This document shows positions 1 to 13,500 of a stretch of 64,000 nucleotides of DNA, in pieces. Location: contig JAMFTG010000565.1 of the NCBI GenBank assembly GCA_023974075.1, positions 71,534 to 135,533 on the forward strand. Direction: 5' to 3'. Numbering within the stretch: the first letter of the stretch is position 1; the number at the start of each line of letters is the position of its first letter. A program made the translations under genes and the position numbers. The notes beneath the pieces are model-generated. The model was not told where the DNA came from. It did not search any database and saw nothing but the letters and a program-made list of their open reading frames with translations. Source of the stretch: Chaenocephalus aceratus. Its lineage: Eukaryota; Chordata; Actinopteri; Perciformes; Channichthyidae.

Positions 1-703
1 CACATGCATTTCCTAACATTCGGTCTATATGCTGTAAAATGTATTATCTCTTCCATTTACACACGGCATCTATTGCACGTCTGTCCGTCCTGGAGAGGGA
101 TCCCTCCTCTGCTGCTCTCCCTGAGGTTTCTCCATGTTCCCTTAAACTGTGGGGTTTCTCTGGAAGTGTTTCCTTCTACGATGTGAGGGTCTAAGGACAG
201 AGGGTCTAAGGACTGAGGGTCTAAGGACAGAGGGTCTAAGGACAGAGGGTCTAAGGACTGAGGGTCTAAGGACAGAGGGTCTGAGGACAGATGGTCCGAG
301 GACAGAGGATCTGAGGACAGAGGGTCTAAGGACAGAGGGTCTGAGGACAGAGGGTCCGAGGACAGAGGATCTGAGGACAGAGGGTCTAAGGACAGAGGAT
401 CTGAGGACAGAGGGTCTAAGGACAGAGGATATGAGGACAGAGGGTCTAAGGACAGAGGGTCTGAGGACAGAGGGTCCGAGGACAGAGGATCTGAGGACAG
501 AGGGTCTAAGGACAGAGGGTCTGAGGACAGAGGGTCTAAGGACAGAGGGTCTGAGGACAGAGGGTCTGAGGACAGAGGATCTGTGCTGTTGTATTTGCTG
601 TAAAGTGTCTCTACTGTAGGCTATTTTTATTCTATGTACAGCACTTTGGCTCCACCAAACATCATTTATAAATGTGCTATATAAATAAAACTTGATTTGA
701 TTC
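1..703 (+). mobile_element. L2-like LINE 3' end with minisatellite, partial (intron copy 1)
   Basis: Plus-strand 3' UTR-like sequence, a 15-bp minisatellite, then a tail with GTACAGCACTTTGGCTCC and CTATATAAATAAAACTTG, the usual L2-type 3' end. It starts outside the window. It is almost identical to the copy ending near 20560. Confidence 0.6.
186..581. repeat. 15-bp minisatellite, about 26 units
   Basis: Units of AGGGTCTAAGGACAG with A/G and CTG variants. Because 15 is a multiple of three, all frames stay open and give GLRTE-like pseudo-proteins; this is not coding. Confidence 0.95.
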
Positions 704-1145
704 TTTTAATTGCTCTATATTTAAATTAAAAGAGATGCAACCTCCTCTATCTGTGCAATAACATTTGTCTTTGTTACAACTGATTATTGATAAGCTGCAG
801 AGATGATTTAAAAAGCTGATAGCAGTTTAATCAGCAAGTCTATTTATGTTTGTGTGTGTCTTTATTTGTGAATGAGGCATGAGCATGATGGTGCTGCTGT
901 CTCAGAGCTTAAGTTCTCTCATTAGGATTCACATCAAGTCATTATTCTCTAACTGGTAGAAGACTGTGGTTTAAAATAATGACTGAACTGGGAAATGTTC
1001 TTCATCTACATCAGGTTCAGAAGGGAAGGACTATAGTCTCTTCCTGAAACACTGCCTATAATCAGAGGTCATTAGTTTTGTTTTTCTTAAGAAATCCACG
1101 AAGAAAAATCCACATCATAAAATAAACAGTAATGGTCCCACCAAC
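704..1145 (-). other. Conserved NLR intron block
   Basis: Intron sequence shared by nearly all array units (AT-rich, with GCTGATAGCAGTTT and a TCTCTAACTGGTAGAAG block). No separate gene seen. Confidence 0.7.
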
Positions 1146-1574
1146 CTGAGCTGTGAGATGTAAGGCAGACACTGCAGCAAGGTCCTCACTTCACTCTCTT
1201 CCTCTGAGCAGCCTCTCAGCTCCACGTGTTTCTTCTCTGGTTGGAGTCTCAGCACTTCCAGCAGGATAGAGGTCTTTCTCTTTGAGAGGTCTGTTCTCCA
1301 GACTGCAGGAGCTGACTGGAGAACAGACTGTAACGATGGAAGGACACTCAGACCTGTTTTAGTCTCACAGTCCTTCAGGTGGGAGTACAGATCCAGCAGG
1401 AAACCACTCTGATATTCATCATCACCAGATATGTGAGGAAGAGGGAATGTAGGATATGTGCACACTGATGATAACAGCTGCAGTGTCTTCTCTCCTGTCT
1501 GCTGCTCTCTCTCTGCTGCTGCACAGAACAGAGTCCCAAAGAGCTGGACTCCACGTGAGAGTCCAAACCAGGAA
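1146..1574 (-). CDS. NLR module exon 15 (class I, last in window)
   Basis: 143 codons, loop ISGDDEYQSG, with unusual VWRTDL where other copies have VWIIDL, and KKHVEL for KKQVEL. Donor CAG/GTTGGT in phase 2, so the gene continues to the left beyond the window. Confidence 0.78.
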
Positions 1575-4500
1575 CTGGAACGAGAATTGAACAGTTTGTT
1601 ATCAGATGATGTCAACAGCAGAGAGAGACTCTGATAGAGAGCGTTTCTGCTAAATGTCTACAAATACCTGCAAGTGAGCAGAACACAGTAAAGCCAATCA
1701 ACCTCATATTGAAGGAACCTTGCCGTTAAAAGGATCTGGATTTTGGAAAGCTTTCAGTAAATGAACCTTTCCCAACACGTGGCATCACTCAGCTCTTCTG
1801 CTGACTCACGACACAGACACTAGTCCTGTTCCTCAAATCACTTCTTGTTTGCTTCCCAGGGATTCTGTTCGCCTGAGGGGATTTTACTTTGTGAATGAGT
1901 TTTGTTTGTAGAATGATATTCCCAATATAATAATGTAAACAGTGGAACAACAACATCTAGTCACTATCACGTAGAAGAGAACATCACATCGTGAAACTGT
2001 TCACTTTGCTCCTGAGATAATACAAATGTGAATCAGAGTTTAGTAACACCTCCTCTGTCTCTGATGACTAGAAGTTATGATTGTTCACGTGTCTGAAGTC
2101 TGTATTTAAAGCTCACCATACAGTCTTTAGAGGTTTCATTAGAGTCAGTAAAGTTGAAGCTAGTATCCGTTAAAGAGGTAGATACATGTAGTATTACTTG
2201 TTGTGCCTTTATTATTTTAATTGCTCTTTGATTAAATTAAAACAGAAATGATTTAAAAAGCTGATAGCAGTTTAATCAGCAAGTCTATTTATGTTTGTGT
2301 GTGTCTTTATTTGTGAATGAGGCATGAGCATGATGGTGCTGCTGTCTCAGAGCTTAAGTTCTCTCATTAGGATTCACATCATGTCATTATTCTCTAACTG
2401 GTAGAAGACTGTGGTTTAAAATAATGACTGAACTGGGAAATGTTATTCATCTACATCAGGTTCAGAAGGGAAGGACTATAGTCTCTTCCTGAAACACTGC
2501 CTATAATCAGAGGTCATTAGTTTTGTTTTTCTTAAGAAATCTACGAAGAAAAATCAACATCATAAAATAAACAGTAATGCTCCCACCAACCTGAGCTGTG
2601 AGATGTAAGGCAGACACTGCAGCAAGGTCCTCACTTCACTCTCTTCCTCTGAGCAGATTCTCAGCCTCACTTGTTTCTTCTCTGGTTGGAGTCTCAGCAC
2701 TTCCAGCAGGATGGAGGTCTTTCTCTCTGAGAGGTCTATGATCCAGACTTCAGGAGCTGACTGGAAAAATGGCTTCAATTTTTGAATAACAGCTGAACTC
2801 TCTTGAGATTTGACGTGTTGATAAAAATCCAGAAGGATGTTATGCATATCATAGTTAAAAGAAAACAGAGAGATGAGGTTGTTCACTTCATTGTGAACGC
2901 TTTCTCCTTGAATGGGAGTAGCTGCTTTCAGGCATAAATCCAGAAACAGCTTCTTTTCTTGTTTATTCAGTGTCTCATAGCGTCGCTCCTGGTCCTGTAA
3001 TCCTGGACCTCTGTGAGTCCTCCTGAAGCTGCATGATAACAAACGTGTATTAAACACTGCATGTACTATCAAACGGTATAAAGTTTAAGTTTATGCAAAG
3101 TTACAGTTTTAAAATGTTGTGCTGTTTAATTTTCCACATCTTTTGCAGAATGTCTGAATGAAATGTAAAAAAAGGGAACATTTTCTGGAGGGCAACATAA
3201 GAGATCAAAGTACAGATTGACCTGACAGAATAAAGCGATAGATACATATGTAACTACGGTTCTATGAATCCTGGATGACCACCAGAGGCGGTGCTTAGCA
3301 CTGAATATCTTCTGTCTCGCGCATGCGCAGGTCGAATATTTATATCAACAAAGTCACGTGTGACTTCGTATGACCCCGGAAGGCATAAGTTCCGGTGTTG
3401 TCAACGAGTTCAGTTCTATGGAATCTTCTCGCGGGAACACGAAATTCCGAGTGACCAAGTACTCTGGCGGTCATCCAGGATTCATAGAACCGTAGTTACA
3501 TACATAACTATTGTTCTGTTTCATCAGTCTTCAGTCTTCAGTCTTCTTATCTTACTGACCGCCGGAGGCATGTCTCTGCGAAGAGCTGAGAACTGTTGCC
3601 TGGTCTGACTAGCTTGGACAGTCCGTTCGAGCACCTGTACGGCAGCTGAACCGAACAGCTCCCCCGGCTCCACTGGGACAGAACGGAGAGTCCTCCTACA
3701 TGCTTCTGACAAGGGTGACTGTGCCAGCCAAACCTGGCAACGAGTCTGGATGAGAGTGGACATCAGGCGCCCAAGCTCTCTAGACATCAGAGCGAACACT
3801 TGTAATGAAGCGTCACTGAGGCTGGTAGAGGAAGCGCTGAGAGCATCCTATTGCAGGGAAGCATTGAAGTCAATGGAGAGGGAAAGATTATATTTCGATC
3901 CCGTTTGAATTGTGCCATGTTTGTCAATCTTAAAAAATCATTTCCATGTCAAAAAAGTCAAAGTTTGCCGTACAACTGTTGAAATATAAGACTATGAAAA
4001 ATACGCAACTAGAAAGACTACAAATCCCAGAGTCCCGGTCCCGCATGCTGGCTCTTACGGAACCGACTAACTCCCCTTGTGTGTATGCACAGCTCTCAAC
4101 ATGCCCAGACTTGGAGTGACTTTCTCCTCTAATACTTTTCGCCTCATTCTGAAAGAAAGAAGTGAAATGTTTCAATGTGACGGCCGTCTTGGTGTGTGGT
4201 GCGAGACGGGAGATGTAGTTCATTGAGCGGTTTCACACCAAAAAAAAAGTGTTACTTCACAGTTTTCTGACACATTTACATTTTTTTGACTTGCAAAATT
4301 ATCTTTTAAATTGCAAAACATCATATGTGTAATTCGTGGCACAATTCGAAAGATAATCTTTCTTTCTCCATTGACTTCAATATATATTTTTTCCGAAATA
4401 AGGTCCCATGGAGGGACTTCGCCTCTCTATATGGCCCACGCGCGCCGCTGTATCATAAGCGTTAGTGAGCAGGTCATCAGTGACCCGACATTGGGGTCGA

Positions 4501-7500
4501 GGGCACCTAGCCTCCGACCTCAAACCTTCGTCAGGGGAAACAATGAGGGTAGCAATGGTAGGCTCAACAGCCGGCATGTGGTTAGGGCCGAATCTTGCCG
4601 CATCCTGCATGGCTGCCAGGGCTCGGCCATCGGACGTAAGATGGGAAAGAGCCTTAGTGTCCCTCCAGCATGCATGTAACTCCCTCAGATACTCACAAGA
4701 GGGAGGAACGGTAAAGGTGGAGGGTGCCAGAGTGCGCCTGAAGAACGCACTGGCAGGTGCCGTTTCTGGCTGCCGTACATCCAGCTGCTGGCGAGACAGT
4801 GCCATGCGAATGACGGTACCCATTGAGTCGTCATCAGCCCCTCCGAGGATCCATGAGCTGAGGTACAGGAGCCAGGCCCAGAAGCATGGGATGGACCCTC
4901 CTCGTCATACTCATTCAAATTAGTGGCTGAAGCTGCCATCGAGACCACATCGTCATCTGGAACCAGCTCAGCCATGGGTGGATTGGGTGCAGCGGTGTGC
5001 TCTGTCCGGGCACCAGAATGGAGAGCCAGAAGGAGTGACTTCATCTGGGCTAGCTCAGTCGTTAGCAGGTCCACCCTGGAGGACAGCCTCTCAGGTTTAG
5101 TCCTCTTCTTGGGCGGGGCACCCGTAGCCTCTGCGGCCCAACGCCTAGGATGGGCAAGTTGGGCTGGAGTCGACTGTGCAAGGGGAAGGCCACCCTCATC
5201 CAGTAGTTCTACCTTGGCTAGTCTAGCAGCTCTTACCGCACGAGGCATGATGGTGCAATTCATGCATGGGTCCTCCGAAAGGTCCTCCCTCAGACGCTCG
5301 AGACCAAGACAAGAGGGGCAAAGGTCATGGCCATCCTCTGGTTGAAGTGTTACAGCCGTTAAACATAGCGACAGTACCAATGAAAACTCAACACTAATTG
5401 CTGCTGAAAGCTTAAGTCAGTCTGAACGAGAGCACTCAGCTGACTGTAAATAACCGGGTCAGGAAACAATATATGCAGTGGAGGGGAGTGAGCACAATAG
5501 TAGTTCGCGTTAGCGTGAGCACTCTGCTAACTGGGGTAAGAAAAAGGAAGTCAGTTAACGGTATATGCCGTGAGAGGAGAGCGGGGATACTCTCTCCACT
5601 AGCACCGTAGTGAGTTAGCCTGAGCGAGAGCACTCTGCTAACTAAAGGATGGAACGGGTAATGAACCAACTGTGTGCAGTGAGAGGGGAGCGGGGACACT
5701 CTCTTCACTAGTGCAGTAACAAGTTAGCTTGAGTGAGAGCACTCGGCTAACTTGGAGACACAATCATCTATTAGCTTGAGAATAGATAGCACAATCCGAA
5801 ATAAATTGCAGCGATCTCACCGACTGATGTGCAGGAGCGTCCGCTCTTTACCGGTCCGGAGCTCCTGGGAGTCCGAGAGGTGAACACTGCGGTTCCCTCC
5901 CTTGGGAGAGCGACAGCTCGTCGCAGCCTTTGGAGGGCGAGCGTTTTAGCCCGCATCTCTGATCGAGACGATCAAAAGGCTACATGTAGCGATTAGCTAA
6001 AATAATTGATTTCTTCAATAACCTAGCTTGGCTTCTTCTCATAAAGTAGTAACCTGTGCAGCGAGAAGATGAAAAAGGGCTGAACTCGTTGACAACACCG
6101 GGGTAATACGAGGTCACGCGTGACTTAGTTGATATAAATATTCGACCTGCGCATGCGCGAGACCGAATATATTCATTGCTAAGCACTGCCTCTGGCGGTC
6201 AGTAAGGATGAAATAGAACTCTAACGAGTTTAATTAATAACTTAATTTCGAGTTACAATTACTCTTTGTAACACTTACTACACCTGATCAATGTTTAGCA
6301 ATGTGAACTCTTTACCTTCCAACATTCAACATGTTTTGTAGTTTCAACTGGGTAAGGGTTCAATCTAAAATTGAAGATGATTATAAATTTCAAAAGGATT
6401 TGCTTAATCCTTAGGGAGGAAGAGTTCAATTACACAACGCGTAACTTCCTGTTGCCAGTAGTTGGCACTTTGTCACTGAGTCAATATTGATGTCTGCTGG
6501 CCTGGACTCGTATTATCCATGAGAAATCTGGAGCATATTGGAGAATTTAGGTGACCACTGTAGTGAAGGACTATTGTCTAGTTCAGAAAGACTTGCCCAT
6601 AATCAGAAGTAATCATTTTTTTCTTTCTTCAGAAATCCACATAATATCCTAAATAAACATGATCTGTAGGACTTACCTGATCTGTGAGATGTAAGGCAGA
6701 CACTGCAGCAAGGTCCTCACTTCACTCTCTTCATCTGAGCAGCCTCTCAGCCTCACTTGTTTCTTCTCTGGTTGGAGTCTCAGCACTTCCAGCAGGATGG
6801 AGGTCTTTCTCTTTGAGAGGTCTATGATCCAGACTGCAGGAGCTGACTGGAGAACAGACTGTAACAATGGAAGGACACTCAGACCTGTTTTAGTCTCACA
6901 GTCCTTCAGGTGGGAGGCCAGATCCAGCAGGAAACCACTCTGATATTCATCATCACCAGATATGTGAGGAAGAGGGAATGTAGGATATGTGCACACTGAT
7001 GATAACAGCTGCAGTGTCTTCTCTCCTGTCTGCTGCTCTCTCTCTGCTGCTGCACAGAACAGAGTCCCAAAGAACTGGACTCCACGTGAGCGTCCAAACC
7101 TGAAACTGGAACGAGAATTGAACAGTTTGTTATCAGATGATGTCAACAGCAGAGAGAGACTCTGATAGAGAGCGTTTCTGCTAAATGTCTACAAATACCT
7201 GCAAGTGAGCAGAACACAGTAAAGCCAATCAACCTCATATTGAAGGAACCTTGCCGTTAAAAGGATTTGGATTTTGGAAAGCTTTCAGTAAATGAACCTT
7301 TCCCAACACGTGGGCATCACTCAGCTCTTCTGCTGACTCACGACACAGACACTAGTCCTGTTCCTCAAATCACTTCTTGTTTGCTTCCCAGGGATTCTGT
7401 TCGCCTGAGGGGATTTTACTTTGTGAATGAGTTTTGTTTGTAGAATGATATTCCCAATATAATAATGTAAACAGTGGAACAACAACATCTAGTCACTATC

Positions 7501-10500
7501 ACGTAGAAGAGAACATCACATCGTGAAACTGTTCACTTTGCTCCTGAGATAATACAAATGTGAATCAGAGTTTAGTAACACCTCCTCTGTCTCTGATGAC
7601 TAGAAGTTATGATTGTTCACGTGTCTGAAGTCTGTATTTAAAGCTCACCATACAGTCTTTAGAGGTTCATTAGAGTCAGTAAAGTTGAAGCTAGTATCCG
7701 TTAAAGAGGTAGATACTTGTTGTGCCTTTATTCGTAGACACAGCGTGCCTCACTATCTCTCATCAATTTCCAACTAAGGCTCCAGTGGGGACCTTGTTCC
7801 CCGAGTGTGCCTCTCCACCTCTGTTTCTTACTCTCTCACTTGCTACCCTTTGCCCTCAACCTATCCTAAGGGAGTGCTTGTTCTTCGGTCTGTCTGTCTG
7901 TGTCTGTGTATTCTCTTGTTCCGATTAACCCAGCCAACTCTTTGTTCTTGTCTTGTATCTATCTCTACGCCGGGATCCGGAGTCGAGGCTGATCCTCTTG
8001 CTGTCGTCCTGTGTCTTGGATCCTCTATCCTGAGTTCTGGATTAAGTCGTGGACTTCGGGTCGTGGCTGAACCTGTCTCTGCGGTCCTGCCTGGGTCTCG
8101 TCATGCTGCTTCCCTGATGGCTTCCTCAGGATTGTAGCTGACATCCTCGTGGATTCATCTTCTCATTACAGACACTTGCATTTCCTATCATTCGGTCTGT
8201 ATGCTGTGAAATGTATTATCTCTTGGATTTACACACGGCATCTATTGCAGTCTGTCCGTCCTGGAGAGGATCCTCCTCTGCTGCTCTCCCTGAGGTTTCT
8301 CCCATGTTCCCCTTTAACTGTGGGGTTTCTCTGGAAGTGTTTCCTTGTACGATGTGAGGGTCTAAGGACAGAGGGTCTAAGGACAGAGGGTCTGAGGACA
8401 GAGGGTCTGAGGACAGAGGGTCTGAGGACAGAGGGTCTAAGGACAGAGGGTCTAAGGACAGAGGGTCTGAGGACAGAGGGTCTGAGGACAGAGGGTCTAA
8501 GGACAGAGGGTCTAAGGACAGAGGGTCTGAGGACAGAGGGTCTGAGGACAGAGGGTCTAAGGACAGAGGATCTAAGGACAGAGGGTCTAAGGACAGAGGG
8601 TCTGAGGACAGAGGGTCTAAGGACAATCACTCAATCAATCAATAAATCAATAATGTTTATTTATAGCCTAATATCACAAATGTTACATTTGTCTCAGTGG
8701 TCTTCACAGTGTGTACAGAATATCAGTATGACAATACGACACCCTCTGTCATTAGACCCTCTGTCCTCAGACCCTCTGTCCTTAGACCCTCTGTCCTCAG
8801 ACCCTCTGTCCTTAGACCCTCTGTCCTTAGACCCTCACATCGTACAAGGAAACACTTCCAGAGAAAACCCAGTTTAAAGGGAAACATGGGAGAAACCTCA
8901 GGGAGAGCAGCAGAGGAGGGATCCCTCTCTCAGGACGGACAGACGTGCAATAGATGCCGTGTGTAAATTGAAGAGATAATACATTTGCAACATAGGTAGT
9001 CCAGATGTTTGGAAATGCATGTGTGTATAATAGGAAGATGAATCCACGAGGATATCCATCAGGACCGATGATCCAGGACCACAGCCACGACTCAAGATCC
9101 AGCGCTCGCGATCCAGGACTCAGGATCATCCATGACTCCGGATCCCGGCGTATATAGACACCAAAAAGAAAGACATGTGGGGAAGCTGGGTTAATGGAAC
9201 ATGAGAGGACACAGGTACAGACAGAGAGAAGGGAGAAGCAAGATGTCCCCGACACACTAAGCCTATATCAGCAAAACTAGGGGCTGAATCTAATCAGCCC
9301 TAACTATAAGCTTTATCAAAAAGGAAGGTCTTAAGCGCACTCTTAAAAACGGATAGGGTGTCTGCCGCCCGAACACAAACTGGAAGCTGATTCCACAAAT
9401 GTGGAGCTTGATAAGAAAAGGCTCTGGCTCCCATTGTACTTTTAGAGATTCTAGGAACAACCAACAACCCTGCATTCTTGGAACGCAATGCCCTAGTAGG
9501 ACAGTAGGGTATAAGGAGTTCTTTAAGGTAAGATGGCGCCTGCCCATTAAGGGCTTTGTAGGCGAGAAGAAGAATTTTAAATTCTATCCTGTGTTCTATA
9601 GGGAGCCAGTGTAAGGCAGCCAGAACAGGAGTAATGTGGTCCCTTTTCCTAACTCTGGTTAGTACACGAGCCGCAGCATTTTGCTTTTTCAAGCAGTATC
9701 ACGATAGACGATATATATCACGATATTTTTTCATGTCGGTTATTATGGTTATTTTTCAAGTTACTTAACAGTACAAGCACCTACAAGGTAACAGAAACTA
9801 AAACAAAAAGGAGTAACAGACCAACATAGCATTTCAAGCTGGTTTTATTTCTGAAATGAAACCCTGAATGAACAATTCAACATTTTGATATGGCTTCAAG
9901 GCACAGTTTCTCAGTATAAAAATGAACTTTCTGAGGTAGCACTAGCAGTGAACATCAATAAACATGAAAAGGAGGGTAAAACATAACTAAGTAAAACATC
10001 AATGAGGAAAAGTCAGTGCCAAACAATTCAAATGTAAACTTTAGACTTGAAGTGCAATAAAAGACTTTAGCATAACTGAAGGGAAAAGTTTTTTGTTTTT
10101 TTTATAGTTTTTCTTTCAAATATTTTTTTTTTCAATATATATATATATTTTTTTATCACGATAGATACGATATCTCTGAAAAAGCATATCGTGGAGACCT
10201 AATATCGTCACGACGATATATATCGTCATATCGCCCACCCCTACTGTAAAGTGTCTCTACTGTAGGCTATTTTTATTCTATGTACAGCACTTTGGCTCCA
10301 CCAAAAATCGTTTATAAATGTGCTATATAAATAAAACTTGATTTGATTCTTTTAATTGCTCTATATTTAAATTAAAAGAGATGCAACCTCTTCTATCTGT
10401 GCAATAACATTTGTCTTTGTTACAACTGATTATTGATAAGCTGCAGAGATGATTTAAAAAGCTGATAGCAGTTTTATCAGCAAGTTTATTTATGTTTGTG

Positions 10501-13500
10501 TGTGTCTTTATTTGTGAATGAGGCATGAGCATGATGGTGCTGCTGTCTCAGAGCTTAAGTTCTCTCATTAGGATTCACATCAAGTCATTATTCTCTAACT
10601 GGTAGAAGACTGTGGTTTAAAATAATGACTGAACTGGGAAATGTTCTTCATCTACATCAGGTTCAGAAGGGAAGGACTATAGTCTCTTCCTGAAACACTG
10701 CCTATAATCAGATGTCATTAGTTTTGTTTTTCTTAAGAAATCCACGAAGAAAAATCAACATCATAAAATAAACAGTAATGGTCCCACCAACCTGAGCTGT
10801 GAGATGAAAGGCAGACACTGCAGCAAGGTCCTCACTTCACCCTCTTCCTCTGAGCAGCCTGTCAGCTCCACTTGTTTCTTCTCTGGTTGGAGTCTCAGCA
10901 CTTCCAGCAGGATAGAGGTCTTTCTCTTTGAGAGGTCTATGAACCAGACTGCAGGAGCTGACTGGAGAACAGACTGTAACGATGGAAGGACACTCAGGCC
11001 TGTTTCAGTCTCATAGTCCTTCAGGTGGGAGGCCAGATCCAGCAGGAAACCACTCTGATAGTCTTCATCTTCTTCATCAGATATGTGAGGAAAAGGGAAT
11101 GTAGGATATGTGCACACTGATGATAACAGCTGCAGTGTCTTCTCTCCTGTCTGCTGCTCTCTCTCTGCTGCTGCACAGAACAGAGTCCCAAAGAACTGGA
11201 CTCCACGTGAGAGGTCCAACCAGGAACTGGAACGAGAATTGAACAGTTTGTTATCAGATGATGTCAACAGCAGAGAGAGACTCTGATAGAGAGCGTTTCT
11301 GCTAAATGTCTACAAATACCTGCAAGTGAGCAGAACACAGTAAAGCCAATCAACCTCATATTGAAGGAACCTTGCCGTTAAAAGGATTTGGATTTTGGAA
11401 AGCTTTCAGTAAATGAACCTTTCCCAACACGTGTCATCACTCAGCTCTTCTGCTGACTCACGACACAGACACTAGTCCTGTTCCTCAAATCACTTCTTGT
11501 TTGCTTCCCAGGGATTCTGTTCGCCTGAGGGGATTTTACTTTGTGAATGAGTTTTGTTTGTAGAATGATATTCCCAATATAATAATGTAAACAGTGGAAC
11601 AACAACATCTAGTCACTATCACGTAGAAGAGAACATCACATCGTGAAACTGTTCACTTTGCTCCTGAGATAATACAAATGTGAATCAGAGTTTAGTAACA
11701 CCTCCTCTGTCTCTGATGACTAGAAGTTATGATTGTTCACGTGTCTGAAGTCTGTATTTAAAGCTCACCATACAGTCTTTAGAGGTTTCATTAGAGTCAG
11801 TAAAGTTGAAGCTAGTATCCGTTAAAGAGGTAGATACTTGTTGTGCCTTTATTCGTAGACACAGCGTACCTCCCTATCTCTCATCAATTTCCAACTAAGG
11901 CTCCAGTGGGGACCTTGTTCCCCGAGTGTGCCTCTCCACCTCTGTTTCTTCCTCTCTCACTTGCTACCCTTTGCCCTCAACCTATCCTAAGGGAGTGCTT
12001 GTTCTTCCATCTGTCTGTCTGTGTCTGTGTATTCTCTTGTTCCGATTAACCCAGCCAACTCTTTGTTCTTGTCTTGTATCTATCTCTACGCCGGGATCCG
12101 GAGTCGAGGCTGATCCTCTTGCTGTCGTCCTGTGTCCTGGATCCTCTATCCTGAGTTCTGGATTAAGTCGTGGACTTCGGGTCGTGGCTGAACCTGTCTC
12201 TGCGGTCCTGCCTGGGTCTCGTCATGCTGCTTCCCTGATGGCTTCCACAGGATTGTAGCTGACATCCTCGTGGATTCATCTTCTCATTACAGACACATGC
12301 ATTTCCTAACATTCGGTCTATTTGCTGTAAAATGTATTATCTCTTGGATTTACACACGGCATCTATTGCACGTCTGTCCGTCCTGGAGAGGGATCCCTCC
12401 TCTGCTGCTCTCCCTGAGGTTTCTCCCATGTTCCCTTTAAACTGTGGGTTTCTCTGGAAGTGTTTCCTTGTACGATGTGAGGGTCTAAGGACAGAGGGTC
12501 TGAGGACAGAGGGTCTAAGGACAGAGGGTCTGAGGACAGAGGGTCTAAGGACAGAGGGTCTAAGGACAGAGGGTCTAAGAACAGAGGGTCTGAGGACAGA
12601 GGGTCTGAGGACAGAGGGTCTGAGGACAGAGAGTCTGAGGACAGAGGGTCTGAGGACAGTGGGTCTAAGGACAGAGGGTCTGAGGACAGAGGGTCTAAGA
12701 ACAGAGGGTCTGAGGACAGAGGGTCTAAGGACAGAGGGTCTGAGGACAGAGGGTCTGAGGACAGAGGGCCGGGGACAGAGGGTCTGAGGACAGAGGGTCT
12801 AAGGACAGAGGGTCTGAGGACAAAGGGTCTAAGGATAGAGGGTCTGAGGACAGAAGGTCTAAGGACAGAGGGTCTGAGGACAGATGGTCTGAGGACAGAG
12901 GGTCTGAGGACAGAGGGTCTAAGGACAGAGGGTCTGAGGACAGAGGGTCTGAGGACAGAGGGTCTGAGGACAGAGGGTCTGAGGACAGAGGGCCGGGGAC
13001 AGAGGGTCTGAGGACAGAGGGTCTAAGGACAGAGGGTCTGAGGACAGAGGGTCTGAGGACAGAGGGTCTGAGGACAGAGAGTCTGAGGACAGAGGGTCTG
13101 AGGACAGAGGGTCTAAGGACAGAGGGTCTAAGAACAGAGGGTCTGAGGACAGAGGGTCTGAGGACAGAGGGTCTGAGGACAGAGGGTCTGAGGACAGAGA
13201 GTCTGAGGACAGAGGGTCTGAGGACAGTGGGTCTAAGGACAGAGGGTCTGAGGACAGAGGGTCTAAGAACAGAGGGTCTGAGGACAGAGGGTCTAAGGAC
13301 AGAGGGTCTGAGGACAGAGGGTCTGAGGACAGAGGGCCGGGGACAGAGGGTCTGAGGACAGAGGGTCTAAGGACAGAGGGTCTGAGGACAAAGGGTCTAA
13401 GGATAGAGGGTCTGAGGACAGAAGGTCTAAGGACAGAGGGTCTGAGGACAGATGGTCTGAGGACAGAGGGTCTGAGGACAGAGGGTCTAAGGACAGAGGG

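Larger units (their letters stand above)
3250..6210 (-). mobile_element. DIRS-like retroelement remnant with inverted terminal repeats
   Basis: Ends are inverted copies of each other (about 3273-3415 and 6067-6210): GGCGGTGCTTAGCA...CGCGCATGCGCA...GTTGTCAACGAGTTCAG reads inward from both sides. DIRS elements characteristically have inverted ends. Minus-strand gag-like pieces lie inside. No reverse transcriptase, RNase H or tyrosine recombinase is visible, so it is internally deleted. The left end also forms a 260-bp fold-back (3247-3508). Confidence 0.65.

Noticed and set aside
186..581. CRISPR-like array
   Set aside because: Repeats are contiguous with no unique spacers, in a eukaryotic intron.
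149..619. Long ORFs of GLRTE, SLDPL or VLRPS repeats over the 15-bp minisatellites (also near 8216-8877, 12332-12787, 15802-16407, 22643-22987, 25691-26536, 38275-38625)
   Set aside because: A 15-bp period keeps all frames open on both strands; units vary without regard to any frame and they lie in introns of the NLR gene.
7722..8137. Recurrent plus-strand ORFs beginning MPLFVDTA and MCLSTSVS in each array unit
   Set aside because: They lie in the LINE 3' UTR-like part; copies differ by frame-neutral and non-neutral changes alike, and no known domain is visible.
11021..11206. Second minus-strand frame (MESSSLGLCSVQQQ...) and antisense MKGRHCSKV ORFs over the NLR exons
   Set aside because: Shadows of the true module frame, which alone has matching splice phases and LRR-like pattern.
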